A stretch of DNA of 64,000 nucleotides from JADKAV01 sp963704075 (GTDB lineage Bacteria; Actinomycetota; Actinomycetes; S36-B12; UBA10799), in assembly GCA_963704075.1 (NCBI GenBank), contig CAVPGV010000016.1, positions 1-64,000 on the forward strand, in the 5' to 3' direction. Shown piece after piece: positions 9,136 through 18,182 of the stretch. The notes beneath the pieces are model-generated. The model saw nothing but the letters and a program-made list of their open reading frames with translations, was not told the DNA's origin and did no database searches. The number at the start of each line of letters is the position of its first letter. Position 1 is the stretch's first letter. The position numbers were made by a program, and so were the translations under genes.

Positions 9136-9843
9136 CTAGTTGGTCGGCGTCGATCCGTGCAGGGTGCGCCGGTACAAGACAGCTCGACCATCCTTGCCAA
9201 GGGCCTCGACGCCACCTGTCCTGCGCAGGCAGTAGGCCATCTGCTGGGCCAACCGCCTGCTACAACGCAAGGCGCCAGCCAGGTCCGCGGTGGTGAACTC
9301 GTCAGGGAGAGCCTCGGGCAGCAATTCGGCGAGGTCTTCGCCCGACTGCACTTCGAGACTGCCGGTCACCTCGAGCAGCTGGTTCTCCTCAACGACCCAC
9401 CCCTTCCGTCGCCACGCCCTGGTCGCGTCGAACCGGCGCACTTGCTGGGTCCGCACGAACAGGATTTCGAGGCTCAGGTTGGGGTCGGCAAGCATCTCGG
9501 GAAAACTCACGAGTTCCGAGAAGAGGTCGTGTGCCGCCCCGCGCTTCGGGGACTTCCGCCGGGACAGGATCTCGCCGGCGTCGTCCACCTTGACGATCCA
9601 CTGCTCGACCGCGATCGGATGGACCATCCGCACTTGATGCTGTGGCAGCAGCGCGGTCAGTTTGCGCTTCATGGACGAGAAGTTGCGGGTCTGGATCTCG
9701 ATGAGCAGACCTTCGCGCACGATGTCGATCACGAAGCCGTCGACGGGCTGTTCGAACGTGTCGGCAGGTTCGGCGTACCAGCGCTTGAGGTCGGCGTGCA
9801 GGGGCTTTTCGCGCAACGTGCCCACATGCGGCGAGGTAGTCAT
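9136..9843 (-). CDS. Conserved actinobacterial protein of unknown function
   Basis: I recognise the family only as a conserved actinobacterial gene without an assigned role. With ATG 9843 (MTTSPHVGTLREKPLH) it has 235 residues; a GTG at 9930 would add 29 residues with no conserved look. The N-terminal half contains GFVIDIVREGLLIEIQTRNF, whose acidic-beta-acidic pattern (D...EIQ) is reminiscent of restriction-endonuclease-like nucleases, and a conserved HPIAVEQWIVKVD. The C-terminal part (EFTTADLAGALRCSRRLAQQMAYCLRRTG) looks like a winged helix. A nuclease or DNA-binding role is therefore conceivable but only inferred. It lies 10 bases upstream of rpe on the same strand. Confidence 0.75.
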   Translation of the reverse strand: MTTSPHVGTLREKPLHADLKRWYAEPADTFEQPVDGFVIDIVREGLLIEIQTRNFSSMKRKLTALLPQHQVRMVHPIAVEQWIVKVDDAGEILSRRKSPKRGAAHDLFSELVSFPEMLADPNLSLEILFVRTQQVRRFDATRAWRRKGWVVEENQLLEVTGSLEVQSGEDLAELLPEALPDEFTTADLAGALRCSRRLAQQMAYCLRRTGGVEALGKDGRAVLYRRTLHGSTPTN

Positions 9844-9970
9844 TGCCGCGAACGTAGCAGGAACGGAGCGGGTGCTGCGTGCACCTGCAGCCGGCGCAGT
9901 GGTCACAATCTGTTGCTGGGTGGTGTCCACCGCTAGTCAGCCGGCCCCATCGACGGGATCAGTCCCTGAG

Positions 9971-10027
9971 ATAGCCCTTTGGTTGCCAAATGACCCCTAA
10001 CTTGCAGGCTACTTCGCAACTACGGGG
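9971..10027. repeat. 57-bp intergenic repeat, family B, copy 1
   Basis: This 57-bp stretch matches another at 45743-45799: both run ATAGCCC..., GGTTGCCRAATGRCCC, ...GGCT, TTCGCAAC, GGGG. Two sets of complementary arms interlock: AGCC (9973-9976) with GGCT (10007-10010), and GTTGC (9982-9986) with GCAAC (10016-10020). It lies in the gap between rsmB and the uncharacterised gene. The rest of 9844-10193 holds no gene I can support. Confidence 0.6.
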
Positions 10028-10193
10028 ATGTTTTCCAGATATTGGTCCCCCGAGCCGCATAGGCGTTCGGCGCAAGCAGCTCTGATTGCGGACGGGGCGT
10101 TGGGGCCCATACGGCCCTTGGGGAATCGACACGGCGGTTTCATCAACCACCACGCACGACCCCGCCGAGCATCGGATGAGGCGAGCAGCTCGA

Positions 10194-11511
10194 CTATCGG
10201 CGCTTCCTCAGCAGTGCCAAATACATGCCATCGGTGTCGTGCCGGTGCGGCCACAACCTGATCGCCAGACCGTCGACGGCCTCAGGAACCTCGGGGAGGA
10301 GCGAGCCGGCGTCTTCCTGAACGGCGTCTTCGCGCGCCCTGAGCACGTCTTCAACCACGAGATCGGTCTCCGCAAGATGCGGGGAGCAGGTCACGTACGC
10401 CACTACTCCACCCGCTTCACACACGTCGAGAGCGTGGTTGAGCAGGCGTCTTTGCAGGGCGGCCAGGTCGGGGATGTCGGATACCTTCCGGCGCCAGCGT
10501 GACTCCGGCCTCCGACGAAGCACGCCGAGCCCTGAGCACGGTGCATCCAGCAGAACGCGGGAGAAGGAACCACCAACCTCACCGGCATCCCCCACGACCA
10601 CGTCGACATCGCCGGGAGTTCCGCGCAGAGCCGCCTCCACCAGCCTGGCCCGGTGAGCGTGCTGCTCCACGGCGACCAGCGACCCGTCGGCGGGGAGTAG
10701 ATCCGCCAGCAGCCCCGCTTTGCCACCAGGGCCCGCGCACATGTCCAGCCAGTGGTTGATCCGCCCCCGCCACGTCTGCCCGAGACAGCGCCAGAACCAT
10801 CAACTGGCTGCCCAGATCCTGAACCCCTGCTCGGCCATCTCGGACCTCCGGCAGCGATCCGGGATCGGTTCGCTGCAGGTAGACCCCCCACGGCGACCAC
10901 GGCGTCGGCTCCCCCGGCAACTCTGCACGCTCCAGCCGGGCGGGCCGGGCAGCCAGAGTCACCCGCGGCGGCACGTTGTCCCGCTCCAGCAGTGCCGTCA
11001 GCTCCGCCGGCCCCAGGACATCGCGGAACGCCCGGATGATCCACTCCGGATGGGAATAGCGCACGGCCAGTTCGGCATCCCCGGACAAGCGCTTGGTCGC
11101 TGTCGCGAGCAACTGTTCCGAACTGCGCGACGTGATCTTGCGCAGAATCGCATTGGTGAATCCGCGGGCGGACCCCGCCCCGACCGATTGGGCGAGATTG
11201 ACAGCGCTGTCGACCACGGCATGCGCGGGCTTGTCCAGGTACATGTGCTCCGCCACCGCCATGCGCAGAACATCCAGAACCCGGGGGTCCACATCGTCGA
11301 GGGGCCGCGTGACCACTGTGGCGAGCACCGCATCCAGGGTGAGTTGGCGGCGCAACGTCGTGTACACGAGGTCGGTGGCCAAGCCGCGATCAGCGCGCGA
11401 GAGGTCGCTGCCGGTCAACACATGCGACAACGTCAGGTTCGCGTACGCCCCTTGTGCACCCACCTGATGCAGGACGTCATAGGCTGCCCGGCGGGCAGGA
11501 CTGACCTTCAC
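10194..11511 (-). CDS. rsmB: 16S rRNA (cytosine-967 C5)-methyltransferase RsmB (one frameshift)
   Basis: Methylates C967 of 16S rRNA with S-adenosylmethionine. GTG 11511 opens an N-terminal NusB-like RNA-binding domain (VSPARRAAYDVLHQVGAQGAYANLTL, about residues 1-135), followed by the Fmu/NOL1 methyltransferase domain. The frame is lost near 10755, just before the SAM-binding motif. The remainder continues in another frame as DMCAGPGGKAG, LLDAPCSGLGVLRRRPE (the catalytic Pro-Cys) and VAYVTCSPHLAETD (second Cys), ending at 10194. Everything on both sides is intact, so a base error is likely. The start overlaps the fmt stop (GTGA), as in other actinobacterial def-fmt-rsmB operons. Confidence 0.93.
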
Positions 11512-12425
11512 ACGAAGACCAGTGGATCACCATGCAGACCGCGCGCCCAGTCAGCGGCCGACATCGCCTTCTTGCCCGCCGGCTGCACCGTACCGAGTTC
11601 GACGGCCGTCGTCAGCGTCCCCACCAGGACCCGGCCACGTTCGACCCGCAGAACCCCGGGGTCGAGCTTCTCCTCGCTCATCCGGACCGGCTGCACCTTC
11701 ACCTTGAGATCGCCGAGCATGGTCCATGCCCCCGGGCTCGGCGTGCAGCCACGGATCCGCCGATCCACGGCGAAGGCGGGCTCATCCCAACGCACCCTGG
11801 CATCCTCCACTGTGATCTTCGGGGCCAGGCTCACCCCGTCGGCCGACTGCGGCACCGCGTGCAACGACCCCTCTTCGATCCCGTCGAGCACTTTCACCAA
11901 CAGGTGTGCGCCGGATTCGGCCAGTCGTCCGAGCAGCTCCCCGGCGGTGTCCGCGGGACCGATCGTCTCGGTCACAACGCCGAACACCGGCCCGGTGTCC
12001 ATGCCCGCCTCCAACTGGAAAACAGCGGCGCCGGTGACATCGTCGCCGCCCATGATGGCGCGCTGGACGGGTGCTGCCCCCCGCCACGCCGGCAGCAGCG
12101 AGAAGTGCAGGTTGACCCAGCCATGGGCAGGGATGTCGAGCACCGGCTGCGGGATCAAGGCGCCATAGGCGACCACCGGGCAGCAATCCGGCTGCAGTTC
12201 TCGCAACGCCTCCACGAACTCCGGGTCGCTGGGCTTGGCGGGCGTGAGGACCGGGATTCCGCGTTCGGAGGCCGCCCGACTGACGGGGCTGGGCGTGAGC
12301 CGGTGCCCGCGTCCGGCCACAGCATCCGGCCTGGTGACCACCGCCACCACTTCGTGCCGGGAGGCCAGCACTGCTTCCAGGCTGACGACGGCGACCTCGG
12401 GGGTGCCCGCGAAGACCACCCTCAT
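11508..12425 (-). CDS. fmt: Methionyl-tRNA formyltransferase
   Basis: Formylates initiator Met-tRNA using 10-formyl-tetrahydrofolate. ATG 12425 (MRVVFAGTPEVAVVS) gives 305 residues. Further upstream the frame stays open across def, but that stretch is read-through. The catalytic core shows the Asn/His/Asp arrangement in GWVNLHFSLLPAWRGAAPV and GAAVFQLEAGMDTGPV. The C-terminal tRNA-binding domain follows from about residue 205. It overlaps def upstream and rsmB downstream by four bases each. Def removes the formyl group that this enzyme adds, a classic pairing. Confidence 0.97.
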   Translation of the reverse strand: MRVVFAGTPEVAVVSLEAVLASRHEVVAVVTRPDAVAGRGHRLTPSPVSRAASERGIPVLTPAKPSDPEFVEALRELQPDCCPVVAYGALIPQPVLDIPAHGWVNLHFSLLPAWRGAAPVQRAIMGGDDVTGAAVFQLEAGMDTGPVFGVVTETIGPADTAGELLGRLAESGAHLLVKVLDGIEEGSLHAVPQSADGVSLAPKITVEDARVRWDEPAFAVDRRIRGCTPSPGAWTMLGDLKVKVQPVRMSEEKLDPGVLRVERGRVLVGTLTTAVELGTVQPAGKKAMSAADWARGLHGDPLVFV

Positions 12426-12961
12426 CGGCCGGTCCGTTGCACGTGCGGGCTGGTCTTGACGATCGTGTCGGGCCCGAACCAGTCCGATTCGCGAATCATC
12501 TTCATCGCTTCCTTGCGCTTGTCCGAGTCCAGCCGATCGATGAACAACACGCCATCGAGGTGATCGGTCTCGTGCTGAACGCACCGGGCGAGCAAGTGGG
12601 TTCCTTCGACGGTCACCGGGTCGCCGTGCATGTTCCAGCCCTTGGCCACGACGCCGAGGGCACGCGGCGTCGGGAAGCGGATGTCGGGCAGCGACAGGCA
12701 GCCCTCTTCCTCCTCCTGCGTCTCGTCGGTGAGATCGAGGTCCGGGTTGACCAGGTGACCCAGTTCTCCATCCACGTAGTAGGTGAAGACGCGCAAGCCG
12801 ACCCCGAGTTGCGGCGCGGCGAGGCCGACACCCGGCGCTTCCAGCATCGTGTCTGTCAGATCCTGTACGAGCTTGCGCAGTTGCTTGTCGAAATCGACCA
12901 CGGGGGCCGCCGGGGCCCGCAAGACCGGGTCACCGAACAGCCGGATGTCCACCACTGACAC
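12422..12961 (-). CDS. def: Peptide deformylase
   Basis: Removes the N-formyl group from nascent proteins with a metal, normally Fe2+. The 179-residue sequence contains the three family motifs: GVGLAAPQLG (motif 1), EEGCLSLP (motif 2, metal Cys) and QHETDHLDG (motif 3, two metal His and catalytic Glu). GTG 12961 is supported by a GGAGG about seven bases upstream. The stop overlaps the fmt start. The C-terminal extension after motif 3 (about 40 residues) is common in actinobacterial type 1 enzymes. Confidence 0.96.
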   Translation of the reverse strand: MSVVDIRLFGDPVLRAPAAPVVDFDKQLRKLVQDLTDTMLEAPGVGLAAPQLGVGLRVFTYYVDGELGHLVNPDLDLTDETQEEEEGCLSLPDIRFPTPRALGVVAKGWNMHGDPVTVEGTHLLARCVQHETDHLDGVLFIDRLDSDKRKEAMKMIRESDWFGPDTIVKTSPHVQRTGR

Positions 12962-13003
12962 ATTGCCTCCTCGACCTCAGAGTCTACGGGGGTGCGGATG
13001 CCG

Positions 13004-14863
13004 CTAGGCGTCACCGAGGTTGACCGGGTCGACCCGCACCTCGACCACGGGCTCGCCGGCCTTGGATCGTTGCGCCTGGATCTGCTGCACCCGGCGCAGC
13101 ATCGCAGCGGACTGCCGATGCGGCGCGAGGAGCATCGCCTCACTTCCCTGCATAGTGTCCAGCGGCCCCAACACGTCGCCCGAGTAGTCGGACAGCCACG
13201 CGTCCACGGCCTCCCGCCCGCCGCGCAGCCGCACGCATCGGTAGGCCGGAGGCATGTGGGCTTCGGCGCGGTCGGCGCGCTCGGCCTCCGCGAGGGCAGC
13301 CAGGTCGTTGCGGACCAGCGCCTGTACAACGGGGACGTCCTGCGGGGCTACCAGCAGAGAGGTGGCATCCGGTGCTGTCAAAGCGATCGCCGCCATCCAG
13401 CGCCGGGCCGCCTCCTCCCTGGCCCGTAAGGCACTGCGAGCCAGCAGCACCTCCGTATCGAGGACCAGCAGTGCGCGGTAGCCGCCGCGGACGCGCGGCT
13501 CGGACCCAGGTGTCGCGACGACGATGGCCGCCTGCGCGTCGACCTCATCAAGCACCCCGGCATCGGCATCGCTGCGCAACACCGGCGTTGCCGGGAAGGC
13601 CTGCTGCAACTCCTGCGTGCTGCGACCAGAACCCGAACCCACCCCGACGAACTCATGCCCACCACATTCGTTGCACGCATCGGCCGCGGCATGGCACAAC
13701 CGGCAGCGCGGCTGTCCCGACCGGTCAGCACGAACCCCACCGCCGCACTTGGGGCATCGCAGGACATGGCCACATGACGTGCACAGCAGGCCCGTCGCGC
13801 CGCCTACCCGAGGCACTTGCACCAGAACGGGCCCGGACTCCAGGCCGGTGCGCAGGACCGCGAAGCCCCTACTCGGAATCCGCCTCCGGTCGGCGTCCGG
13901 CTCGTGGAGCGCGTCAACGCGGAAGCGCCGGTCCCGGGCGGTCTCGCGCGCCAGTCGAAGGTCCGCGGCGTTGCCGTCCACCAGCCACTGTGCGGTCGCC
14001 GCGGTCCGGACGAACCCTCCCACCAGGACCAGCGCCTGGTGTTCCCACGCGCGCAAAGCTGCCACTTCCCGGGCGTGCCAGCCAGGGGTCTGCGGTTCGG
14101 CGAGAACGTCGTCGCCGTCATCCCACACCGCGATCAACCCCAGATCGGGAACCGGCGCGAAGACCGCCGACCTCGTGCCGATGACGATCGGCTGGGCTCC
14201 GGCCAGGATGGACAGGTGCGTCTTGTAGCGCATCCGGTTCGAGGCTTCACCGGACACCACCGCAATCGCGGCGGGGTCGACCAGTTCCGTACAGGCGGCA
14301 TGAAGAGCCCGGACGTCTCGGGCGTCGGGGACCACCAGCACCGCGGCCCGTCCGCGCGCCGCCGTATTCACCGCGGCGGCGGCCAACATGGCGAACGGCT
14401 CGTCGCGCGGGTGACAGATCCAACTTCCGGCCCCGGAACGGCGGTTCAGGAAGTCATGCGCGTCGCCGTAGTCACTCCATTCGGCCAGATCGAGGGCGTC
14501 CGGCCTGCCAGCGGACTCCGGGGTCACCTGCTTCTCCACCGCCGCCACCCGTGCGGGCACCGCGAAGCGCAGGACATCAGTCAGGCTTCCCGCATACCGG
14601 TCCGCGACCCTGCGGCACAACGCGGCAACTTCCGCGGTCAGCACCGGCGGGCCGGCCACCTTCAGCAACGGTTGCAGCGCCCCGGAGAACTCCCCCTCAC
14701 CGCGCTCAATGAGCCAGCCGGCGACCTGGCGTCCGTGGAAACGCACCCGCACCCGACAACCGGGCATCGCTGAGGCGTCCAGCTCTTCCGGGATCGCGAA
14801 GTCGAACAGCCGGTCCAGGTGTGGCAGCGGGGTTTCGATCGCGACCCGCGCGACCTCCACCAC
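13004..14863 (-). CDS. priA: PriA-type primosomal protein without helicase motifs
   Basis: Homologue of the replication-restart protein PriA. The 619-residue protein keeps the N-terminal 3'-DNA-binding domain (VEVARVAIETPLPHLDRLFDF, VRVRFHGRQVAGWLI) and eight paired zinc cysteines around residues 365-405 (CTSCGH, CPKCGG, CRLCHAA, CNECGG). It has no Walker A motif where PriA has GVTGSGKTE: the equivalent stretch reads SWICHPRDEPFAMLA. The DEAH box is replaced by AVWDDGDD. Loss of ATPase motifs is known for actinobacterial PriA proteins, so DNA/primosome binding without unwinding is expected. GTG 14863 overlaps the metK stop by one base. Confidence 0.92.
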   Translation of the reverse strand: MVEVARVAIETPLPHLDRLFDFAIPEELDASAMPGCRVRVRFHGRQVAGWLIERGEGEFSGALQPLLKVAGPPVLTAEVAALCRRVADRYAGSLTDVLRFAVPARVAAVEKQVTPESAGRPDALDLAEWSDYGDAHDFLNRRSGAGSWICHPRDEPFAMLAAAAVNTAARGRAAVLVVPDARDVRALHAACTELVDPAAIAVVSGEASNRMRYKTHLSILAGAQPIVIGTRSAVFAPVPDLGLIAVWDDGDDVLAEPQTPGWHAREVAALRAWEHQALVLVGGFVRTAATAQWLVDGNAADLRLARETARDRRFRVDALHEPDADRRRIPSRGFAVLRTGLESGPVLVQVPRVGGATGLLCTSCGHVLRCPKCGGGVRADRSGQPRCRLCHAAADACNECGGHEFVGVGSGSGRSTQELQQAFPATPVLRSDADAGVLDEVDAQAAIVVATPGSEPRVRGGYRALLVLDTEVLLARSALRAREEAARRWMAAIALTAPDATSLLVAPQDVPVVQALVRNDLAALAEAERADRAEAHMPPAYRCVRLRGGREAVDAWLSDYSGDVLGPLDTMQGSEAMLLAPHRQSAAMLRRVQQIQAQRSKAGEPVVEVRVDPVNLGDA

Positions 14864-16053
14864 TACTCGACTGCTGCTTGCAGCGCCTGCACGCGGTCGG
14901 TGCGCTCCCAGGTGAAGTCTGGCTCCTCCCGGCCGAAGTGGCCGTACGCCGCGGTCTGCGCGTAGATGGGCCGCTTGAGGTCGAGGTCGCGGATGATGGC
15001 CGCAGGTCGCAGATCGAACACAGCAAGAATCGCGTCCTCGAGTCTCGCGTCGGGCACCACCCCGGTGCCGAAGGTCTCAACGAACAGGCCCACCGGATGT
15101 GCCGCACCGATCGCGTAGGACACCTGCACCTCGCACCGCGTGGCAAGTCCGGCCGCGACGATGTTCTTGGCCACCCACCGCATCGCGTAGGAGGCCGACC
15201 TGTCCACCTTGGACGGGTCCTTACCGGAGAACGCGCCACCGCCATGCCGGGCCATCCCCCCGTACGTGTCCACGATGATCTTGCGGCCGGTCACGCCCGC
15301 GTCGGCCGCGGGACCGCCGTCCACGAAACGACCCGTGGGATTGACCAGCGATCGTGTCGCGCCGGTCTGCAACTCCAGCACGTCCAGTTCCGGACGGATG
15401 ACGAACTCCTCGATGTCCGGGGCGAGCAAGGTGTCGAGGTCGATGTCCTCGATGTGCTGACTGGACACCACCACGGTGTTGACCGCCACCGGCGTCGTGC
15501 CGTCGTATTCGATCGTCACCTGCACCTTTCCGTCCGGGCGCAGGTAGGGCACGACCGCCTGTTTGCGCACAGCGGTCAGGCGCCGACTCAGGCGCTGCGC
15601 CAGCGCGATCGGCAGCGGCATCAGTTCCGGGGTGTCCGTGCAGGCGTAGCCGAACATCAAACCCTGGTCACCCGCGCCTTGGGCATCCAGAGGGTCGCTG
15701 CTGTGCTCGTAGCGCTCCTCCCAGGAGTCGTCGACGCCCTGCCGGATATCCGCGGACTGCTGACCCAGCGACACCGAGATGCCGCACGAGTGTCCGTCGA
15801 AGCCCTTGTCGGAGGAGTCGTAGCCCACTTTGAGGATGCAGTCGCGAACGACGCGCGGGATGTCCACGTAGGTCGTTGTGTCCACCTCGCCGGCGACGAC
15901 AACCAGTCCCGTGGTCACCAGTGTCTCAACGGCGACATGGGAATCGGGGTCGTCGGTCAGCATGGCATCCAGGATGCTGTCGCTGATCTGGTCGGCGATC
16001 TTGTCCGGATGCCCCTCGGTCACCGACTCGGACGAAAACAGGCGCTTGGCCAC
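14863..16053 (-). CDS. metK: S-adenosylmethionine synthetase
   Basis: Makes S-adenosylmethionine from methionine and ATP. The 396-residue sequence matches family length with all signatures: SESVTEGHPDKIADQISD (ATP-binding His), GAGDQGLMFGYA, GRKIIVDTYGG, and the phosphate loop GGGAFSGKDPSKVDRS. It starts at ATG 16053 (MAKRLFSSESV). The gap of about 70 bases to coaBC upstream shows no SAM riboswitch. It feeds RsmB and other methyltransferases and lies in the standard actinobacterial order rpoZ-coaBC-metK-priA. Confidence 0.98.
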   Translation of the reverse strand: MAKRLFSSESVTEGHPDKIADQISDSILDAMLTDDPDSHVAVETLVTTGLVVVAGEVDTTTYVDIPRVVRDCILKVGYDSSDKGFDGHSCGISVSLGQQSADIRQGVDDSWEERYEHSSDPLDAQGAGDQGLMFGYACTDTPELMPLPIALAQRLSRRLTAVRKQAVVPYLRPDGKVQVTIEYDGTTPVAVNTVVVSSQHIEDIDLDTLLAPDIEEFVIRPELDVLELQTGATRSLVNPTGRFVDGGPAADAGVTGRKIIVDTYGGMARHGGGAFSGKDPSKVDRSASYAMRWVAKNIVAAGLATRCEVQVSYAIGAAHPVGLFVETFGTGVVPDARLEDAILAVFDLRPAAIIRDLDLKRPIYAQTAAYGHFGREEPDFTWERTDRVQALQAAVE

Positions 16054-16122
16054 GGGCCCTCCCTAGGTCTCGATCCGAAGTCTACGGATGAGGTCCGACA
16101 CGAACCGTGGCGCTGACGCCTC

Positions 16123-17333
16123 TCAGTTCAAGCGATCGGCGATCGCGTCCAGGATCCGGTGGGACAACTCGATCTTGCTGGTCCCCGGGACCTCCTCGGT
16201 GACTCCACCACCGAGCAGCAGCACGGCTTCGTTGTTCTCCGTGCCGAACCCACGGTTATGGCCCACCGGGTTGGCGATCATGATGTCGCAACCCTTCGCC
16301 GCGAACTTCGCCTCGGCGTGCTCGAGCCAGGTGCCGTTGTTGATCGCCGGTCTCAGCGGCGAAACCGACCAGCAGAGGGCTGTCCCCCCAGCGCTCCCGC
16401 ACCAGCGTGGCAAGGACGTCGGGGTTGTGGACCAGGTTCAGGTTGAGGGTGGAACTGTCTGACTTCTTGATCTTGGCGTCGGGCAGGGTCTCCGCACGGA
16501 AGTCGGCGATCGCCGCGGCCATGATCACCGCGTCGGCGCTCTCAGCCAGGGTCCGCGCCGCGTCCAGCATCTCGTCGGCGGTCAAGGCGTCGACGATGTC
16601 GATGCCGGCCGCGTTCGGCACTTTCACATCCCCGCGGATCAGGCTCACACGGGCTCCACGGGCCACCGCCGCTGCAGCCAGCGACATGGCCTGCCGACCG
16701 CTCGAACGGTTGCCGATGTGGCGTACCGGGTCCAGACGTTCGCGGGTGCCACCACCGCTGACGACGATGTGGCGCCCCCGCAGGTCGGGCTTGAGGTCCC
16801 GGGATGCGAGGGCGGCCTGGACGATCCATGCGATCGCTTCGGGCTCGGGCAGGCGTCCGGGGCCGGAGTCGAATCCGGTGAGGCGCCCGGAATCCGGATC
16901 GACGACCAGTACTCCGCGGTCGCGCAAGGTGGCGACATTGGCTCGGGTCGCGGGGTGTTCCCACATCTCTGTGTGCATGGCCGGGAACATGATCACCGGA
17001 CAATGGGCGGTGAGCAGGGTGTTCGTCAGCAGATCGTCGGCCAGGCCGTAGGCCGCCTTGGCCAGACAGGTTGGCGGTGGCCGGCGCCACAATCACCAGT
17101 TCCGCCTGCTTACCGATCTGCACGTGCGGAACCTCATGCACGTTGTCGAAGAAGTCGCTGGTCACCGGTCGGCCCGAAAGCGCCGACCACGTGGCAGACC
17201 CCACGAATTCGAGTGCGGTCTTCGTGGGGACGACCGTTACCGCGGCGTCGAGCGCCTGGATCCGGCGCAGAACCTCAGCAGCCTTGTAGGCGGCGATCCC
17301 GCCACCTACACCGAGGACGACCTCGGGTTTCAG
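16123..17333 (-). CDS. coaBC: CoaBC: phosphopantothenoylcysteine decarboxylase/synthetase (two frameshifts)
   Basis: Bifunctional coenzyme A enzyme: CoaB couples 4'-phosphopantothenate to cysteine with CTP, and CoaC decarboxylates the product with FMN. The CoaC domain carries GVGGGIAAYKAAEVLR, PHVQIGKQAELVIVAPATANL and PAMHTEMWEHPAT. The CoaB domain has SGGGTRERLDPVRHIGNRSSG, AAAIADFR and AKIKKSD. Frame breaks near 17070 and 16350 split an otherwise complete protein. No ATG, GTG or TTG precedes the conserved start; CTG 17333, eight bases after GAGGAG, is the best candidate, overlapping the rpoZ stop. Confidence 0.92.
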
Positions 17334-17608
17334 GCTTCGGTCTCCTCGACCGTGACGTTGCTGGTCTCCAGCAGACCGTCGTTGATCTCGCGCAGGGCGA
17401 TGGACAGCGGCTTCTCGTGCTGGTAGGTCTCCACGAGCGGGCCGACGTGCTCGAGGGCACCTTCGGACAACTGGCTGTAGTACGCGTTGATCTGGCGAGC
17501 GCGGCGCGCCGCTTCGATGACCAGGGAGTACTTGGAATCGGTCTTCTCGAGCAAGGCGTCAAGCGGAGGGTACGTGATGCCCTCGGTACGGTCGTCTACA
17601 ACTGCCAC
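17330..17608 (-). CDS. rpoZ: RNA polymerase omega subunit
   Basis: Small subunit that stabilises RNA polymerase assembly by latching onto beta-prime. With GTG 17608 it is 92 residues: VAVVDDRTEGITYPPLDALL, then the highly conserved DSKYSLVIEAARRARQINAYY and HEKPLSIALREINDGLL. An upstream GTG at 17635 would add nine residues without conservation. AAAGG eight bases ahead of 17608 supports the shorter form. The stop overlaps the proposed coaBC start. Confidence 0.96.
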   Translation of the reverse strand: MAVVDDRTEGITYPPLDALLEKTDSKYSLVIEAARRARQINAYYSQLSEGALEHVGPLVETYQHEKPLSIALREINDGLLETSNVTVEETEA

Positions 17609-17828
17609 AGGGGAACCTTTCGTTGGCAAACTCACTCAAGGGTAGCCGATCGCCGCCACGGGCACCCTTCCGGCACGGACTCGGCCTTCACGGCTACCCA
17701 TGCAGGCGCCCGGCAGGGACAATCGCGTGGGTGGCCATCACATCGGGGCCGTTGACCGGGGGTTTGACCCTAGCTGGCCCTCATCTGAGGACTCTGTGAC
17801 TCAAATGTGGCTTTCGTCGCCAAACTGA

Positions 17829-17875
17829 CCATCACATCTGGGCCGCACGGACACCCTGCGGCCCAGATGTGATGG
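17829..17875. repeat. Perfect 19-bp hairpin
   Basis: CCATCACATCTGGGCCGCA at 17829-17847 is the exact reverse complement of 17857-17875, leaving a 9-nt loop. A partial echo of the arm (CCATCACATCGGGGCCG) lies at about 17738. It stands between gmk and rpoZ, where no gene is present. Termination of upstream transcription or a REP-like role is possible. Confidence 0.6.
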
Positions 17876-17896
17876 GGCGGGCGGTGAAACCGAGCC

Positions 17897-17986
17897 GCGA
17901 CTACTCGATCAAGGCGCCCAGTTCGGCCGCCGCCTCATCGATGTCCACGTTGTGAACCACGTGGTCGAACTCGTCCACGGCGGCCG
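17897..17986 (-). pseudogene. Partial duplication of the gmk 3' end
   Basis: This 90-bp block repeats 18179-18268, the last part of gmk, with only about five mismatches. It still encodes DEFDHVVHNVDIDEAAAELG plus the same stop on the minus strand. The sequence upstream of it (17987-18081) shows no similarity to gmk, so it is an orphan C-terminal fragment, not a gene. Two hairpin repeats flank it. It explains why gmk and rpoZ are separated by more than 500 bases here. Confidence 0.75.
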
Positions 17987-18081
17987 CGTGGTGGAACCGG
18001 GCGGCCTCAACATGCTGACGACCTGCACCGGTCTCACGGTGGCTCATCGAAGCCTGTGGCGGTGGAGGCAGCCCTCGCCGT

Positions 18082-18139
18082 CGAGTGTTGCACCGTTGCG
18101 GGTTTGGACGTCACAAAACCGACAACCGCGCAACACTCG
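18082..18139. repeat. Family A hairpin repeat, copy 1
   Basis: CGAGTGTTGC (18082-18091) and GCAACACTCG (18130-18139) are exact complements enclosing CGGTTG/CAACCG-like inner arms. The same arms recur at 29991-30052. It lies 43 bases beyond the gmk stop on the minus strand, so it may act as a terminator for gmk or be a dispersed palindromic repeat. Confidence 0.6.
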
Positions 18140-18182
18140 GCAAAGCGGGAGTCACGTCCAGTCCCGAGGAACCCTGCTGCGA

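Noticed and set aside
16054..16122. SAM riboswitch upstream of metK
   Set aside because: The gap is under 70 bases and lacks the conserved SAM-I or SAM-IV core.
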